From Ancalomicrobiaceae bacterium (GTDB lineage Bacteria > Pseudomonadota > Alphaproteobacteria > Rhizobiales > Ancalomicrobiaceae), in the NCBI GenBank assembly GCA_031291595.1, contig JARLIU010000225.1, positions 1 to 33,487 of the forward strand: a stretch of DNA of 33,487 bases, read 5' to 3'. The notes below the pieces were generated by a model. The model saw only the letters and a program-made list of their open reading frames with translations. It ran no database searches and was not told the origin of the DNA. Made by a program: the position numbers and the translations under genes. This document shows, piece by piece, positions 8,836 through 16,272 of the stretch; the stretch's first letter is position 1, and every line of letters begins with the position of its first letter.

Positions 8836-9228
8836 ATGGGCGTCCGATCGCTGTTCGAACGACTGGAGGGTGCCCGGGCCTCGAACTCGGGCACCGATCT
8901 CATCGACAGCATCCTGGCGAACCTCGCCGGCATTCTGAACTCGCGGGCCGGCTGTTGTGAGACCCGGCCCGATCTCGGCATGCCGGACTTCAACGATCTC
9001 GTCGGCAACTTCCCGAACGCCATCCCGATCATCGCCCGCTCGGTCAGGGCGCAGATCGAAGCCTTCGAGCCGCGGCTGAAGAATGTCGAGGTCGTGCATG
9101 TGCCCGACCCCGACAGGCCGATCGATCTGAGGTTCCAAATCACCGGCTGGGCGACCATCGCCGGGTCGACGGAGCGGATCAGCTTCGACACGGTCGTCGG
9201 CGACGACGGCCATACATTCGTGAGGTGA
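8836..9228 (+). CDS. tssE: T6SS baseplate wedge protein TssE (gp25-like)
   Basis: A 130-residue GPW/gp25-family protein that joins the baseplate to the first sheath ring. It opens with RSLFERLE, then has the IDSILANLAGILNSR helix, PDFNDL, and the IEAFEPRLKNVEV segment that carries the conserved E-P-R-L of gp25 proteins. Length is typical. It starts five bases after tssC and its stop overlaps the GTG start of tssF (GTGA at 9225-9228), which indicates translational coupling. Confidence 0.93.
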   Translation: MGVRSLFERLEGARASNSGTDLIDSILANLAGILNSRAGCCETRPDLGMPDFNDLVGNFPNAIPIIARSVRAQIEAFEPRLKNVEVVHVPDPDRPIDLRFQITGWATIAGSTERISFDTVVGDDGHTFVR

Positions 9229-10976
9229 CGGGTTTGTCCATCAATCGCCTCTACCAGGACGAACTGTCGTACCTGCGCGAACTCGGCGCCGTGTTTGCCG
9301 CCGAAAACCCGCAGATCGCGCCGTTCTTGGCGCGCGAGGCGCAGGATCCGGACGTCGAACGGCTGTTGGAAGGCTTCGCCTTTCTGACCGCGAAGCTGCG
9401 CGACAAGCTCGACGACGAGCTACCCGAAGTGGTGCAGAACCTGCTTCGCATCATTTGGCCGCACTACCTCAGGCCCATTCCGCCGATGACCATGATTGCG
9501 TTCCGGCCGCTGGCGGCGCTCGCCGCCCGCGTGATCGTGCCGAAAGGATCGGTGATCCAGTCGCGCCGCAATGAAAACGGCATTTCCTGCCCGTTCCGGA
9601 CCTGCTTCGACGTCGATGTGATGCCGCTCGCCATTGCCCAGGCGCAGTTCGAGAACCAGCCGAGTTCGGCCCGCATCGGCTTGACGATCTCGGCGCAGGG
9701 CCCGAGCGGGCTTGAATGTCTCGCATCCGGGCGCCTCAGACTGCACCTCGGTACCGACCGCGAGCCGCAAATCGGCAGCCAGCTCTACCTCTGGCTTCTG
9801 CGTCACGTGCGCTCGGTGAACGTCACCGCCGGCGGTCGCACGCTACGCCTCGGACCGGAAGCAATCGTGCCGGTCGGCTTCGACCGAGGCGACGCGGTCA
9901 TCCCCTATCCGAGCAACAGCTTCCACGGCTTCCGCATCATGCAGGAATACCTGCATTGGCCGGCTCGCTTCCTGTTCGTCGATCTGACCGGGCTCGAAAC
10001 GCTGGGCGATGCGACGCTGCGCGAAGCCATCATATCGATCGACACCAACCGGCCGCTGCCCGAGGGCTTCCGGCTGACCACCGATCACGTGCGGCTCAAC
10101 TGCGTGCCGGCGCTCAATCTGTTCGAGTACGACGGCACGCCGATGATCCTCGATCACCGCCGTTCCGAGTACCGGGTGACGCCGCTCGGCCACGCGGCAT
10201 CCTACTCGATCAATCACGTGTCCGAAGTCGAGGGGTATCGCCAGGGGTCCGGGCGCCGGCGGCGCTACTTGCCGTTCGAATCCTTCGAGCACTCGATCGG
10301 CTCGGCCGAACGGCTATCGATGCGGACGCGACTGCAGGCGTCCGTCGTCGGGCGCGGTGTCGACGTGTTCGTTACGCTGGTTGATGCCCAGGACCCCGGA
10401 TTGGCGCGCGAATCCGAAACGGTCACGCCCAAGCTTGTGTGCAGCAATGGTCCGATCGTCGATCAGCTGGCCATCGGCTCGGTCAATCAGACCGGCGCCG
10501 GCGTTCCGGTCGGCGTCGGCGCCGCGAACTGCTATCCGGTCCTCGCCGAAGTGCCGCCGCCCATCGGCAGCGAGCTGCTGTGGCGGCTGGTCGCCAATCT
10601 CGCCCGCAACTACGGCTCGTTCGTCGACATCGTGGCACTGCGCGGCATGATCGCAGCCTATGATTTCCGGGCTGTCTACGATACGGCGGCGGCGCGGCGG
10701 CTGGAATTGATGCTGGAAGCGCTCGTCGCCTGCCGCACGGAGCCGTTCGATTTCTTCGTTGGTGGATTCCCGGTGCGCGGGCGGCGGATCATCGTCGATG
10801 CCGGCGAGCAGAAGCTCGGTGGAGCGGGCGAACTGTTCCTGCTCGGCTCTGTCCTCGACGCCTTCTTCGCCAATTATGCCAGCATCAACAGTCTGCACGT
10901 GTTTTCCATGCATGGCCTCGACCTGAACTCGGAGTTTCAATGGGTACCGCGGATGGGGACGACAGCCTCGTCCTGA
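9225..10976 (+). CDS. tssF: T6SS baseplate protein TssF
   Basis: A 583-residue baseplate wedge component that works with TssG, TssE and TssK. The N-terminal family signature is clear: LYQDELSYLRELGAVFA, NPQIAPFLA, DPDVERLLEGFAFLTAKLRDKLDDELPE and IIWPHYLRPIPPM. FHGFRIMQEYLHWPARFLFVDL is the conserved F-x-L-x-Q-E-Y-F-x-F-P-E-K-F segment in variant form. GTG 9225 overlaps the tssE stop by four bases. A TTG at 9234 is an alternative that changes only three residues. The 3' end overlaps tssG by 37 bases. Confidence 0.95.
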   Translation: MTGLSINRLYQDELSYLRELGAVFAAENPQIAPFLAREAQDPDVERLLEGFAFLTAKLRDKLDDELPEVVQNLLRIIWPHYLRPIPPMTMIAFRPLAALAARVIVPKGSVIQSRRNENGISCPFRTCFDVDVMPLAIAQAQFENQPSSARIGLTISAQGPSGLECLASGRLRLHLGTDREPQIGSQLYLWLLRHVRSVNVTAGGRTLRLGPEAIVPVGFDRGDAVIPYPSNSFHGFRIMQEYLHWPARFLFVDLTGLETLGDATLREAIISIDTNRPLPEGFRLTTDHVRLNCVPALNLFEYDGTPMILDHRRSEYRVTPLGHAASYSINHVSEVEGYRQGSGRRRRYLPFESFEHSIGSAERLSMRTRLQASVVGRGVDVFVTLVDAQDPGLARESETVTPKLVCSNGPIVDQLAIGSVNQTGAGVPVGVGAANCYPVLAEVPPPIGSELLWRLVANLARNYGSFVDIVALRGMIAAYDFRAVYDTAAARRLELMLEALVACRTEPFDFFVGGFPVRGRRIIVDAGEQKLGGAGELFLLGSVLDAFFANYASINSLHVFSMHGLDLNSEFQWVPRMGTTASS

Positions 10977-11956
10977 GCGACATCGAGGCCATCTGCGCCG
11001 GCGAGCCCAACTTTCATTGGCTCGTGCTGCGATTGTCGCACCTCAAGCCCGGGGCGCCCGCCGTGGCGGCGACCAGCGACCCGGCCGGGGAATGGCTGCG
11101 CTTTGCCGCCAATCCATCGCTGGGCTTTCCCCCGACCGAGATCGCCGCGATCGAACAGGACGCCGGCGGCAATGTGCGCTTGCGCGTCAACCACCTCGGC
11201 CTCTATGGCCCGTCATCGCCGCTGCCGGCGCATGTGACGGAGCGGATCCTGTTTGCCGATCAGGCGGAGTCGGGGCTGCGCGACTTCCTCGATTTCTTCA
11301 ATCACCGACTGATCGCCCTGTCGTTCAAGATCTGGCGAGACCGCCAGCACCATCTGAGCTTCCTCGAGGACGGATCGGACCTCGCCTCGGAACGGCTTGC
11401 GGCGCTGATGGGGCTGCCGCCGGCGGCAGCTTCGGCTGACCGTCTGCCGCCCCGCGGCCGGCTGTTCCCCTTTGCCGGAATGTTCTCGCTGTTCTCCCGC
11501 TCGTCGGCCACGGTCGAGGCGCTCGTCACCTTCTGTTTCGGCGTTCCGACCCGGGTGGAGGAATTCTGCCAGCGCGAAGTCGCCATCCCGTCTGACCAGC
11601 AGGTACGGCTCGGGGCTCACGGCCGGCTCGGCGAAGACTTCATGATCGGCGGTTCGGTGCTGGATCGGTCCGGCAAATTCCGGCTGCGCATCGGTCCGTT
11701 GACGGCTGAGGCATTCCGTTCGTTGCTGCCGGGCACCGAGCGCTACCAGCACATCGGCGACCTGGTCCGGCTATTGTTGCGCGAGCCGCTCGATTGGGAC
11801 ATCGCGCTCGAACTGGCACCGACCGAAACCATGCCATGGCGGCTCGGCGACGGTCCGCTCGGCCTCGCCAGTTGGTCCGGACCGGAGCCGGCCGAGCGTG
11901 TGGTGATCTATCCGGCGCCGCCCGAGCGCATCGGCGCCGCGACCGCGCCAGTTTGA
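10940..11956 (+). CDS. tssG: T6SS baseplate protein TssG
   Basis: A 338-residue TssG/ImpH-family wedge protein. Recognisable segments are FRFAANPSLGFPPTEI-like (LRFAANPSLGFPPTEI), then VNHLGLYGPSSPLPAHVTE, which is the conserved F-x-G-L-x-G-x-x-x-P-L-P-x-x-y motif of the family, then LRDFLDFFNHRLIALSFKIW. The C-terminus has RLGEDFMIGGSVLDRSGKFR, also family-typical. The ATG at 10940 lies inside the tssF end (37-base overlap). It is the last gene of the plus-strand run; the next gene is convergent, with its stop 43 bases away. Confidence 0.94.
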   Translation: MGTADGDDSLVLSDIEAICAGEPNFHWLVLRLSHLKPGAPAVAATSDPAGEWLRFAANPSLGFPPTEIAAIEQDAGGNVRLRVNHLGLYGPSSPLPAHVTERILFADQAESGLRDFLDFFNHRLIALSFKIWRDRQHHLSFLEDGSDLASERLAALMGLPPAAASADRLPPRGRLFPFAGMFSLFSRSSATVEALVTFCFGVPTRVEEFCQREVAIPSDQQVRLGAHGRLGEDFMIGGSVLDRSGKFRLRIGPLTAEAFRSLLPGTERYQHIGDLVRLLLREPLDWDIALELAPTETMPWRLGDGPLGLASWSGPEPAERVVIYPAPPERIGAATAPV

Positions 11957-11965
11957 GCTGCGCCG

Positions 11966-11990
11966 GCATGGTCGCATCGCCGCTCCATGC
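11966..11990. terminator. weak inverted repeat between convergent genes
   Basis: GCATGG (11966-11971) and CCATGC (11985-11990) form a 6-bp stem with a 13-base loop, placed between the stop of tssG and the stop of the opposing 120-residue gene. There is no T-run on either side. It may help end both transcripts, but the evidence is thin. Confidence 0.2.
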
Positions 11991-11998
11991 GGCAGGCG

Positions 11999-12361
11999 TC
12001 AACTCTGCGCGCTCTGCAGTGCGGCTCGCGACCGGATCTCGACGTCGATGGCAAGAAAGGCCCCGCTGGCTCGGTCGACCACCGCCACGGCGCCGAACAA
12101 CAGGCTCTCGCTCGCATGCACGGCTCGGCCGTCGAGGACGACCCGCCGCGCCAGGCGTTGACCGTGCTGCACGTGGCGGTCCTCGACGATGGTGAGGGCC
12201 GCGCGGAGTGGCGGCGCGCCCGGACGCTCGACCACCAGAATGCGGTCGCCGTCGAGATGCACGGTGCCGATCACCGACGTCGGCAGAATGTGCGCCCTGA
12301 CTGCATCGACAAGCAGCAGCTCCAGGTTCGAAGGTTCCGCTGCGAGCGGCTTCCACGTCAT
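11999..12361 (-). CDS. unrecognised 120-residue protein downstream of vgrG
   Basis: I do not recognise this protein. It is soluble, has no signal peptide or membrane segment, and reads as strand-rich: alternating segments such as ILPTSVIGTVHLDGDRILVVE and LLFGAVAVVDRASGAFLAIDVEI. The start ATG (12361 on the minus strand) has GGGAG seven bases upstream, and the gene lies 49 bases after vgrG on the same strand, so it is likely co-transcribed with vgrG. Small genes right after vgrG often encode adaptors, PAAR-like tips, effectors or immunity proteins. None of these families is visible here, so that is only context. It is convergent with tssG. Confidence 0.55.
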   Translation of the reverse strand: MTWKPLAAEPSNLELLLVDAVRAHILPTSVIGTVHLDGDRILVVERPGAPPLRAALTIVEDRHVQHGQRLARRVVLDGRAVHASESLLFGAVAVVDRASGAFLAIDVEIRSRAALQSAQS

Positions 12362-12410
12362 GGCTCGGCTCCCGACCTCATCCGGCTTCCACGGCCTCGA
12401 CCGACGCCCG

Positions 12411-13982
12411 TCAGGCGCCGTCGTCCAATTCGATCATCACGCCGGACGGGCTGACGATCCGGTTGCGGGTGAAGTTGGCACTGGTGACCGGGCTGGCGTT
12501 GTCCTTGGTCGCGATGGTGGCGATGATGATCGGCCGGTCGGGATCGCCGTTGGCGAAGGCGACGATGACCTCGGTTCCGTTCAACAGCGGGAAGTGCTGG
12601 CCGACACCCGAGACGCCGCCATAGGGGGTCGCCATGCGGCAGCGCCAGGAATGGTCGCCGCTGGAGCCGTTGTCGCTCGGAAACGGCGATTCGTCGAAGC
12701 GCAGCTGGATGTGATAGCGGCCGGTGGAGGTAAGTTCGGCGCGCCGGGCACTGAGCAACGTCGTCTGCACCTCGCCATAGTACACGCCCGGCATCACCGG
12801 CTTCTTCAGCAGCCGTGGCGGCCGGTAGCTGTCGGAGGCGGGCACGGCTTGAAACGTGTTGACATAGCGGGCGGGGAACCCCGCCGTGCCGACCGACTGA
12901 TCGGCACTATAGCTATGCGTCACGGCTTCGACGAAATAGACCGTCGACCCGTTGGACGGATCGCCGTCCAGGCGGAAGCGCGATCCTGCCGACAGGCCGA
13001 TTGCGGTGGACTGCCCGGTAAGGATCGTGCTGCGCTTGCCGATCTCGTTGGCCCGCACGCCGGCGAGAGCGTTGAGATCCGACTGGAAATCGAAGCTCGA
13101 CACGAACTCGACCACCGTGCCGAAGCCGTCGCTGGCGATCTGGGCCGGTGCGAAGGCATCGAACGACGAGCCGTAGTCGAACACGCCGCGGGCGACGAAC
13201 TTTTCCGGCACGACGGTCTGGCGCGAGGCGAACGACATGACCATGGTAGCATCGGGCAGCGGCGGGAGCTCGGGCTTGTACTGCAGGTGCAGCACGGGCA
13301 GCGCGGAGGCGACGCGATCGGCGAAATGCACCTCTTCGGTCTTCGCCGGCGGCGGGAACACGTCGTGCCGATGGCCGGCGGCCGGTCCAACGTCACCTTC
13401 ATAGCTGAAATAGTAGAAGATTCCGGCGGCTTCGCAGATCCGGTTGATGTAGTTCAGGTCGGTCTCCTGATACTGCACGAGCATGCTGCCGGATTCGGAA
13501 TCACCGTCGAGCGCATAGGATGAGGCCAGCAGGAACTTGCTGGCAACGGCGGCCTTGTCGCGTTCGTACGGCTGACCGGAATTGTCGGCGCCGAGCTTCT
13601 TCTGCAGGATATCGGCGAGCGTGGCGTTGCCGGCGGCGGTGACCTGCGAGCGCCGGCTCAAGTCGCGCAGGGCCAGCTGCGGTCCGAACTCGACGAAGAA
13701 GGTATTGACGCGGTGGCCGAACGTCAGCTGCCCGGCTGCCAGCACCACGCTGCTGAACTGGCGGGTCGCGCCGTTCACGTCGCCGCCGACCTTGATGGCG
13801 AAATGGCAGCTCTTGCCGATCCAGTCGCTCGGCTTCGTCGATGACGAGTTGGCGAATTCGATGCGGAATGCGTAGGGCCGGTTGATCCGTTCGCTTCCCT
13901 GAAACGAGCGAACGGCGGTGTTGGCGACATTGACGTCGGTGCCGACGATGACAAGCGAGAGGGAATCGAGCTGAAAGGCCAT
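12411..13982 (-). CDS. vgrG: T6SS spike protein VgrG (TssI), short form
   Basis: VgrG trimers form the spike on top of the Hcp tube. The 523-residue product has a gp27-like part (about residues 1-380, with ETDLNYINRICEAAGIFYYFSY matching the conserved E-S-D-x-x-F-x-x-R-x-x-E-x-x-G-I-x-Y segment) and a gp5 OB-fold (about 390-500, with MATPYGGVSGVGQHFPLLNGTEVIVAF and GDPDRPIIIATI). It ends at VMIELDDGA, exactly where other VgrGs begin the long repeat-rich beta-helix, so the needle part appears to be missing. Start ATG 13982 has GGAG upstream. It follows the STAS gene by 13 bases, an unusual partner. No C-terminal effector domain is present. Confidence 0.92.
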   Translation of the reverse strand: MAFQLDSLSLVIVGTDVNVANTAVRSFQGSERINRPYAFRIEFANSSSTKPSDWIGKSCHFAIKVGGDVNGATRQFSSVVLAAGQLTFGHRVNTFFVEFGPQLALRDLSRRSQVTAAGNATLADILQKKLGADNSGQPYERDKAAVASKFLLASSYALDGDSESGSMLVQYQETDLNYINRICEAAGIFYYFSYEGDVGPAAGHRHDVFPPPAKTEEVHFADRVASALPVLHLQYKPELPPLPDATMVMSFASRQTVVPEKFVARGVFDYGSSFDAFAPAQIASDGFGTVVEFVSSFDFQSDLNALAGVRANEIGKRSTILTGQSTAIGLSAGSRFRLDGDPSNGSTVYFVEAVTHSYSADQSVGTAGFPARYVNTFQAVPASDSYRPPRLLKKPVMPGVYYGEVQTTLLSARRAELTSTGRYHIQLRFDESPFPSDNGSSGDHSWRCRMATPYGGVSGVGQHFPLLNGTEVIVAFANGDPDRPIIIATIATKDNASPVTSANFTRNRIVSPSGVMIELDDGA

Positions 13983-13995
13983 GGAACGCTCCGTT

Positions 13996-14367
13996 TCACG
14001 GTCGGGCGACGCGGGCCAACGCCTCGTCGAGCGAGGCCAGGCACGGCATGATCGCGGTGAATCCGCTCACCTCCATCACTTCGGTGATTTGCGGGCGCAG
14101 GCGCGCCAGCGCGAATCGTCCGCCGAGCTGGCGCATCTTCTTGGCGGTGATCAGCAGCACCCGCAGCCCGGCGCTCGAGATATAGTCGAGGCCTGCCAGG
14201 TCGATCACGAGACGATCGAGCCCGGGGCCGACATGTTTCAGGATTTCGGCCTCGATGCGGCCTGCGTTGTTGCTGTCGATGCGTCCGGTCACGGCGAGAA
14301 CGAGCGCCCCGTCGTTGTCGGCAGCGACGAGCGCGGCGTCGGCGCGAGCGGTATCAGGTTTCTTCAT
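13996..14367 (-). CDS. STAS-domain anti-sigma factor antagonist (RsbV/SpoIIAA-like)
   Basis: A 123-residue single STAS domain. The pattern LVLAVTGRIDSNNAGRIEAEI, then LVIDLAGLDYISSAGLRVLL, then a C-terminal helix is typical of SpoIIAA/RsbV. Ser64 or Ser65 in YISSAGL is at the phosphorylation position of known members. In Rsb-type switches the serine is phosphorylated by the HATPase partner and dephosphorylated by an RsbU phosphatase; both partners are encoded here (14354-14800 and 2749-4890). Its start overlaps the end of the HATPase gene by 14 bases, and vgrG follows 13 bases after its stop. Start ATG 14367 has GAGGA just upstream. Confidence 0.9.
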   Translation of the reverse strand: MKKPDTARADAALVAADNDGALVLAVTGRIDSNNAGRIEAEILKHVGPGLDRLVIDLAGLDYISSAGLRVLLITAKKMRQLGGRFALARLRPQITEVMEVSGFTAIMPCLASLDEALARVARP

Positions 14368-14800
14368 CGTGGTCCTCGTCGTCGGCGGCCGAAGTCTTCA
14401 TGTCGAGTTCGATGATGTTGCGACCGGCCTCGTGACGGTAGCGCATAGCGTCGACGAAGCGCCGCACGAAATAGATGCCGAGCCCGCCGACACGGCGATC
14501 ATCGAGCTCGCTGTCGAGATCGGGGGGCGGAGCCGTCAGCGGGTCGAACGGTATGGCATCGTTGACGATCTGCACCCTCAAACGATCTCCGTCCGAACTG
14601 ACGGACACCGTGATGCCCGCGCCGCACTGGTCGCGAAACCCATAGGTGATGGTGTTGGTCAGCAGTTCGTCGAGCACGAGTTCGAGCGCGAACCGGCGTT
14701 CCTCGCTGAGCGCGAGGTCATCCATGAATGGACCGAGTTCCGCGGAGACGCGCCGGATCTCCGATAAGTCGGGCGCGAGGTCCATGACAAGCTGCCGCAT
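14354..14800 (-). CDS. RsbW/SpoIIAB-like serine kinase, HATPase_c fold
   Basis: A 148-residue GHKL ATPase of the anti-sigma kinase type. The N-box reads LVLDELLTNTITYGF (Glu and Asn in place). The G1-like stretch is DAIPFDP, and the glycine-rich lid is GGLGIYFVRRFVDAMRY, as in RsbW/BtrW proteins. Known relatives bind and phosphorylate a STAS antagonist and, when free, hold a client such as a sigma factor. No sigma factor gene is in the window, so the client is unknown; in some bacteria the client is not a sigma factor. I chose ATG 14800; a TTG at 14809 is an alternative. Its end overlaps the STAS gene by 14 bases. Confidence 0.87.
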   Translation of the reverse strand: MRQLVMDLAPDLSEIRRVSAELGPFMDDLALSEERRFALELVLDELLTNTITYGFRDQCGAGITVSVSSDGDRLRVQIVNDAIPFDPLTAPPPDLDSELDDRRVGGLGIYFVRRFVDAMRYRHEAGRNIIELDMKTSAADDEDHDEET

Positions 14801-14970
14801 CGGTTCCAATTGACAACCGCCGTGGCGAAAATGGCCGGAACGGCTCGTTCACACAGAGAGGGAAGCACCGGTTGCCGGCCAAACCGCAGAATCCGCAACC
14901 GACCGCAACTGTATCCAATCGACATGGCAGTTTCACGTCTTTCGGCGTCACAAAACTGCAGGTCACACGC

Positions 14971-15000
14971 ATTACAAACATTTTGCAGAAGAAAAGGCAA
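14971..15000 (-). promoter_or_regulatory. possible sigma-70 promoter for HATPase-STAS-vgrG
   Basis: Read on the minus strand, TTGCCT (15000-14995), 18 bases, then TGTAAT (14976-14971). This is the best -35/-10 pair in the 279-base divergent gap between the HATPase gene and the HAMP-like gene. It would give a leader of about 160 bases. I saw no GG-N10-GC sigma-54 element of useful quality in this gap. Confidence 0.35.
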
Positions 15001-15021
15001 TCTTGTACGAGTGGAGTCCGA

Positions 15022-15035
15022 CCGGAGTACTCCGG
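15022..15035. promoter_or_regulatory. 14-bp perfect palindrome in divergent promoter region
   Basis: CCGGAGTACTCCGG is a perfect 14-base palindrome, 44 bases before the start of the HAMP-like gene and just upstream of the possible minus-strand promoter. Its place between divergent regulatory genes suggests an operator for a dimeric regulator. No protein is known to bind it. Confidence 0.35.
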
Positions 15036-15079
15036 CACGGTCACTGTCCCACCCGGGCTGATCGCCACAGGATTTGTCG

Positions 15080-15508
15080 ATGGCAAAACACACCGACAGA
15101 ATTCTCGCCAAGCTGTCGACGCTCTGCCAATCGATCGCGGCCGGACGCTACGACGGTCTCGACGAGTTGTTCGCGCTTGCCGATGCCCAGCATCTGTCCG
15201 AAGACATCAAGGGTCTGGCCGAAGCCTTTGGCCTGATGGCAGTGCAGATCGAGGCGCGCGAATTTCGCCTCGGGACAATGATCGAGGAACTTGAGGAGAC
15301 CGGCCGCCAACTGAGTGTTGCCAAGGAACAGCTGGCGCGCGAGAATACGACTCTCAAGCTGGAAGTGAATCGGTTGCGAATCGAAATCGATCATACGCGC
15401 AAGGACCAGGAAGTCGCCGAGATCACGGATACGGACTACTTTCAAGAGCTGCAACTGCGTGCCAGAGCGCTGCGTGAGCGCCGCAATACAGGACCAAAAG
15501 ATCCATGA
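15080..15508 (+). CDS. soluble HAMP-like coiled-coil protein
   Basis: A 142-residue protein without membrane segments. Residues about 20-75 read like a HAMP domain cut loose from its membrane anchor: IAAGRYDGLDELFALADA, then DIKGLAEAFGLMAVQIEARE, matching the G-D...L and D-E-(I/L)-G-x-L-x-x-x-F-N-x-M pattern. A long heptad-like helix follows (about 75-140, with LEETGRQLSVAKEQLAREN). I chose ATG 15080 because AGGA at 15069-15072 is seven bases upstream; the TTG six bases earlier is too close to it. Its stop overlaps the ParA-like start by four bases (ATGA), so the two are coupled. It may relay a signal by coiled-coil pairing with the HAMP-containing phosphatase. Function inferred. Confidence 0.65.
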   Translation: MAKHTDRILAKLSTLCQSIAAGRYDGLDELFALADAQHLSEDIKGLAEAFGLMAVQIEAREFRLGTMIEELEETGRQLSVAKEQLARENTTLKLEVNRLRIEIDHTRKDQEVAEITDTDYFQELQLRARALRERRNTGPKDP

Positions 15509-16272
15509 CACGGATCGTATCGACTCATTCTTATCGCGGCGGCACCGGCAAGTCGAACATCACCGCTAATCTTGCGGCCAACCTTGTCATGATGGGCAAG
15601 CGGGTGGCGATCATCGATACCGATATCCAGTCGCCGGGTATCCACGTGCTGTTCGGGCTCGATCCGCAGCGCTTCCGTTTCACGCTCAACGATTACCTGT
15701 GGGGACACTGCCAGATCGAGGAGACGGCGGTCGACGTGACCTCGTCGCTGGTGACGGAAGCGACGCGGCTGCCGCAGAACGCCGGACGGGTCTTCCTGGT
15801 GCCCTCGAGCGTCAAGGCCGGCGAGATCACCCGCATCCTCAAGGACGGCTACGACGTCAATGCCCTGAACGACGGCTTTCGCGACATCTCCGAGCGCCTG
15901 CAGCTCGACTATCTGCTGATCGATACGCATCCGGGCATGAACGAGGAGACGCTCCTCTCCATCGCCATCTCCGATTGCCTGCTCCTCGTCCTGCGGCCGG
16001 ACCACCAGGACTACCAGGGCACCGCCGTCACGCTCGACGTTGCACGCCGGCTGGACGTGCCACAACTCCTGCTTGTGGTCAACAAGGCGTTGCCGGCATT
16101 CGATTTCCAGGAGCTGAGCGGGCGCATCATGTCGACTTACCGCACCCCGGTTGGCGCCGTGCTACCCTTGACCCTCGACATCGTCCGGCTCGGCAGCGGC
16201 GGCCTGTTCACGATGCTTTACCCCGACCATCCGTTTTCAGCCTCAATCCGCTCCCTGGCCGAGCAGATCTGA
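15505..16272 (+). CDS. ParA/MinD-family ATPase with Arg in place of the signature Lys
   Basis: A 255-residue SIMIBI-class ATPase. The P-loop RGGTGKSN is at residues 11-18, the switch I region is IIDTDIQSPG, and Walker B is LLIDTHPGM. ParA/MinD/Get3 proteins usually have Lys at the first position of this loop (KGGxGKT), and that lysine reaches into the partner's active site. Here it is Arg11. No amphipathic MinD tail is obvious. It shares a four-base overlap with the HAMP-like gene upstream, and no ParB or parS is visible, so plasmid segregation is unlikely. A role in positioning or switching the neighbouring signalling proteins or the T6SS is an inference. Its last 65 bases overlap the convergent kinase gene. 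Confidence 0.85.
   Translation: MTRIVSTHSYRGGTGKSNITANLAANLVMMGKRVAIIDTDIQSPGIHVLFGLDPQRFRFTLNDYLWGHCQIEETAVDVTSSLVTEATRLPQNAGRVFLVPSSVKAGEITRILKDGYDVNALNDGFRDISERLQLDYLLIDTHPGMNEETLLSIAISDCLLLVLRPDHQDYQGTAVTLDVARRLDVPQLLLVVNKALPAFDFQELSGRIMSTYRTPVGAVLPLTLDIVRLGSGGLFTMLYPDHPFSASIRSLAEQI

Noticed and set aside
11640-12356. A 238-codon minus-strand frame overlapping the 120-residue gene
   Set aside because: Extremely Arg-rich with no ribosome site. The 120-residue frame has better composition and a good start, so the longer frame was dropped.
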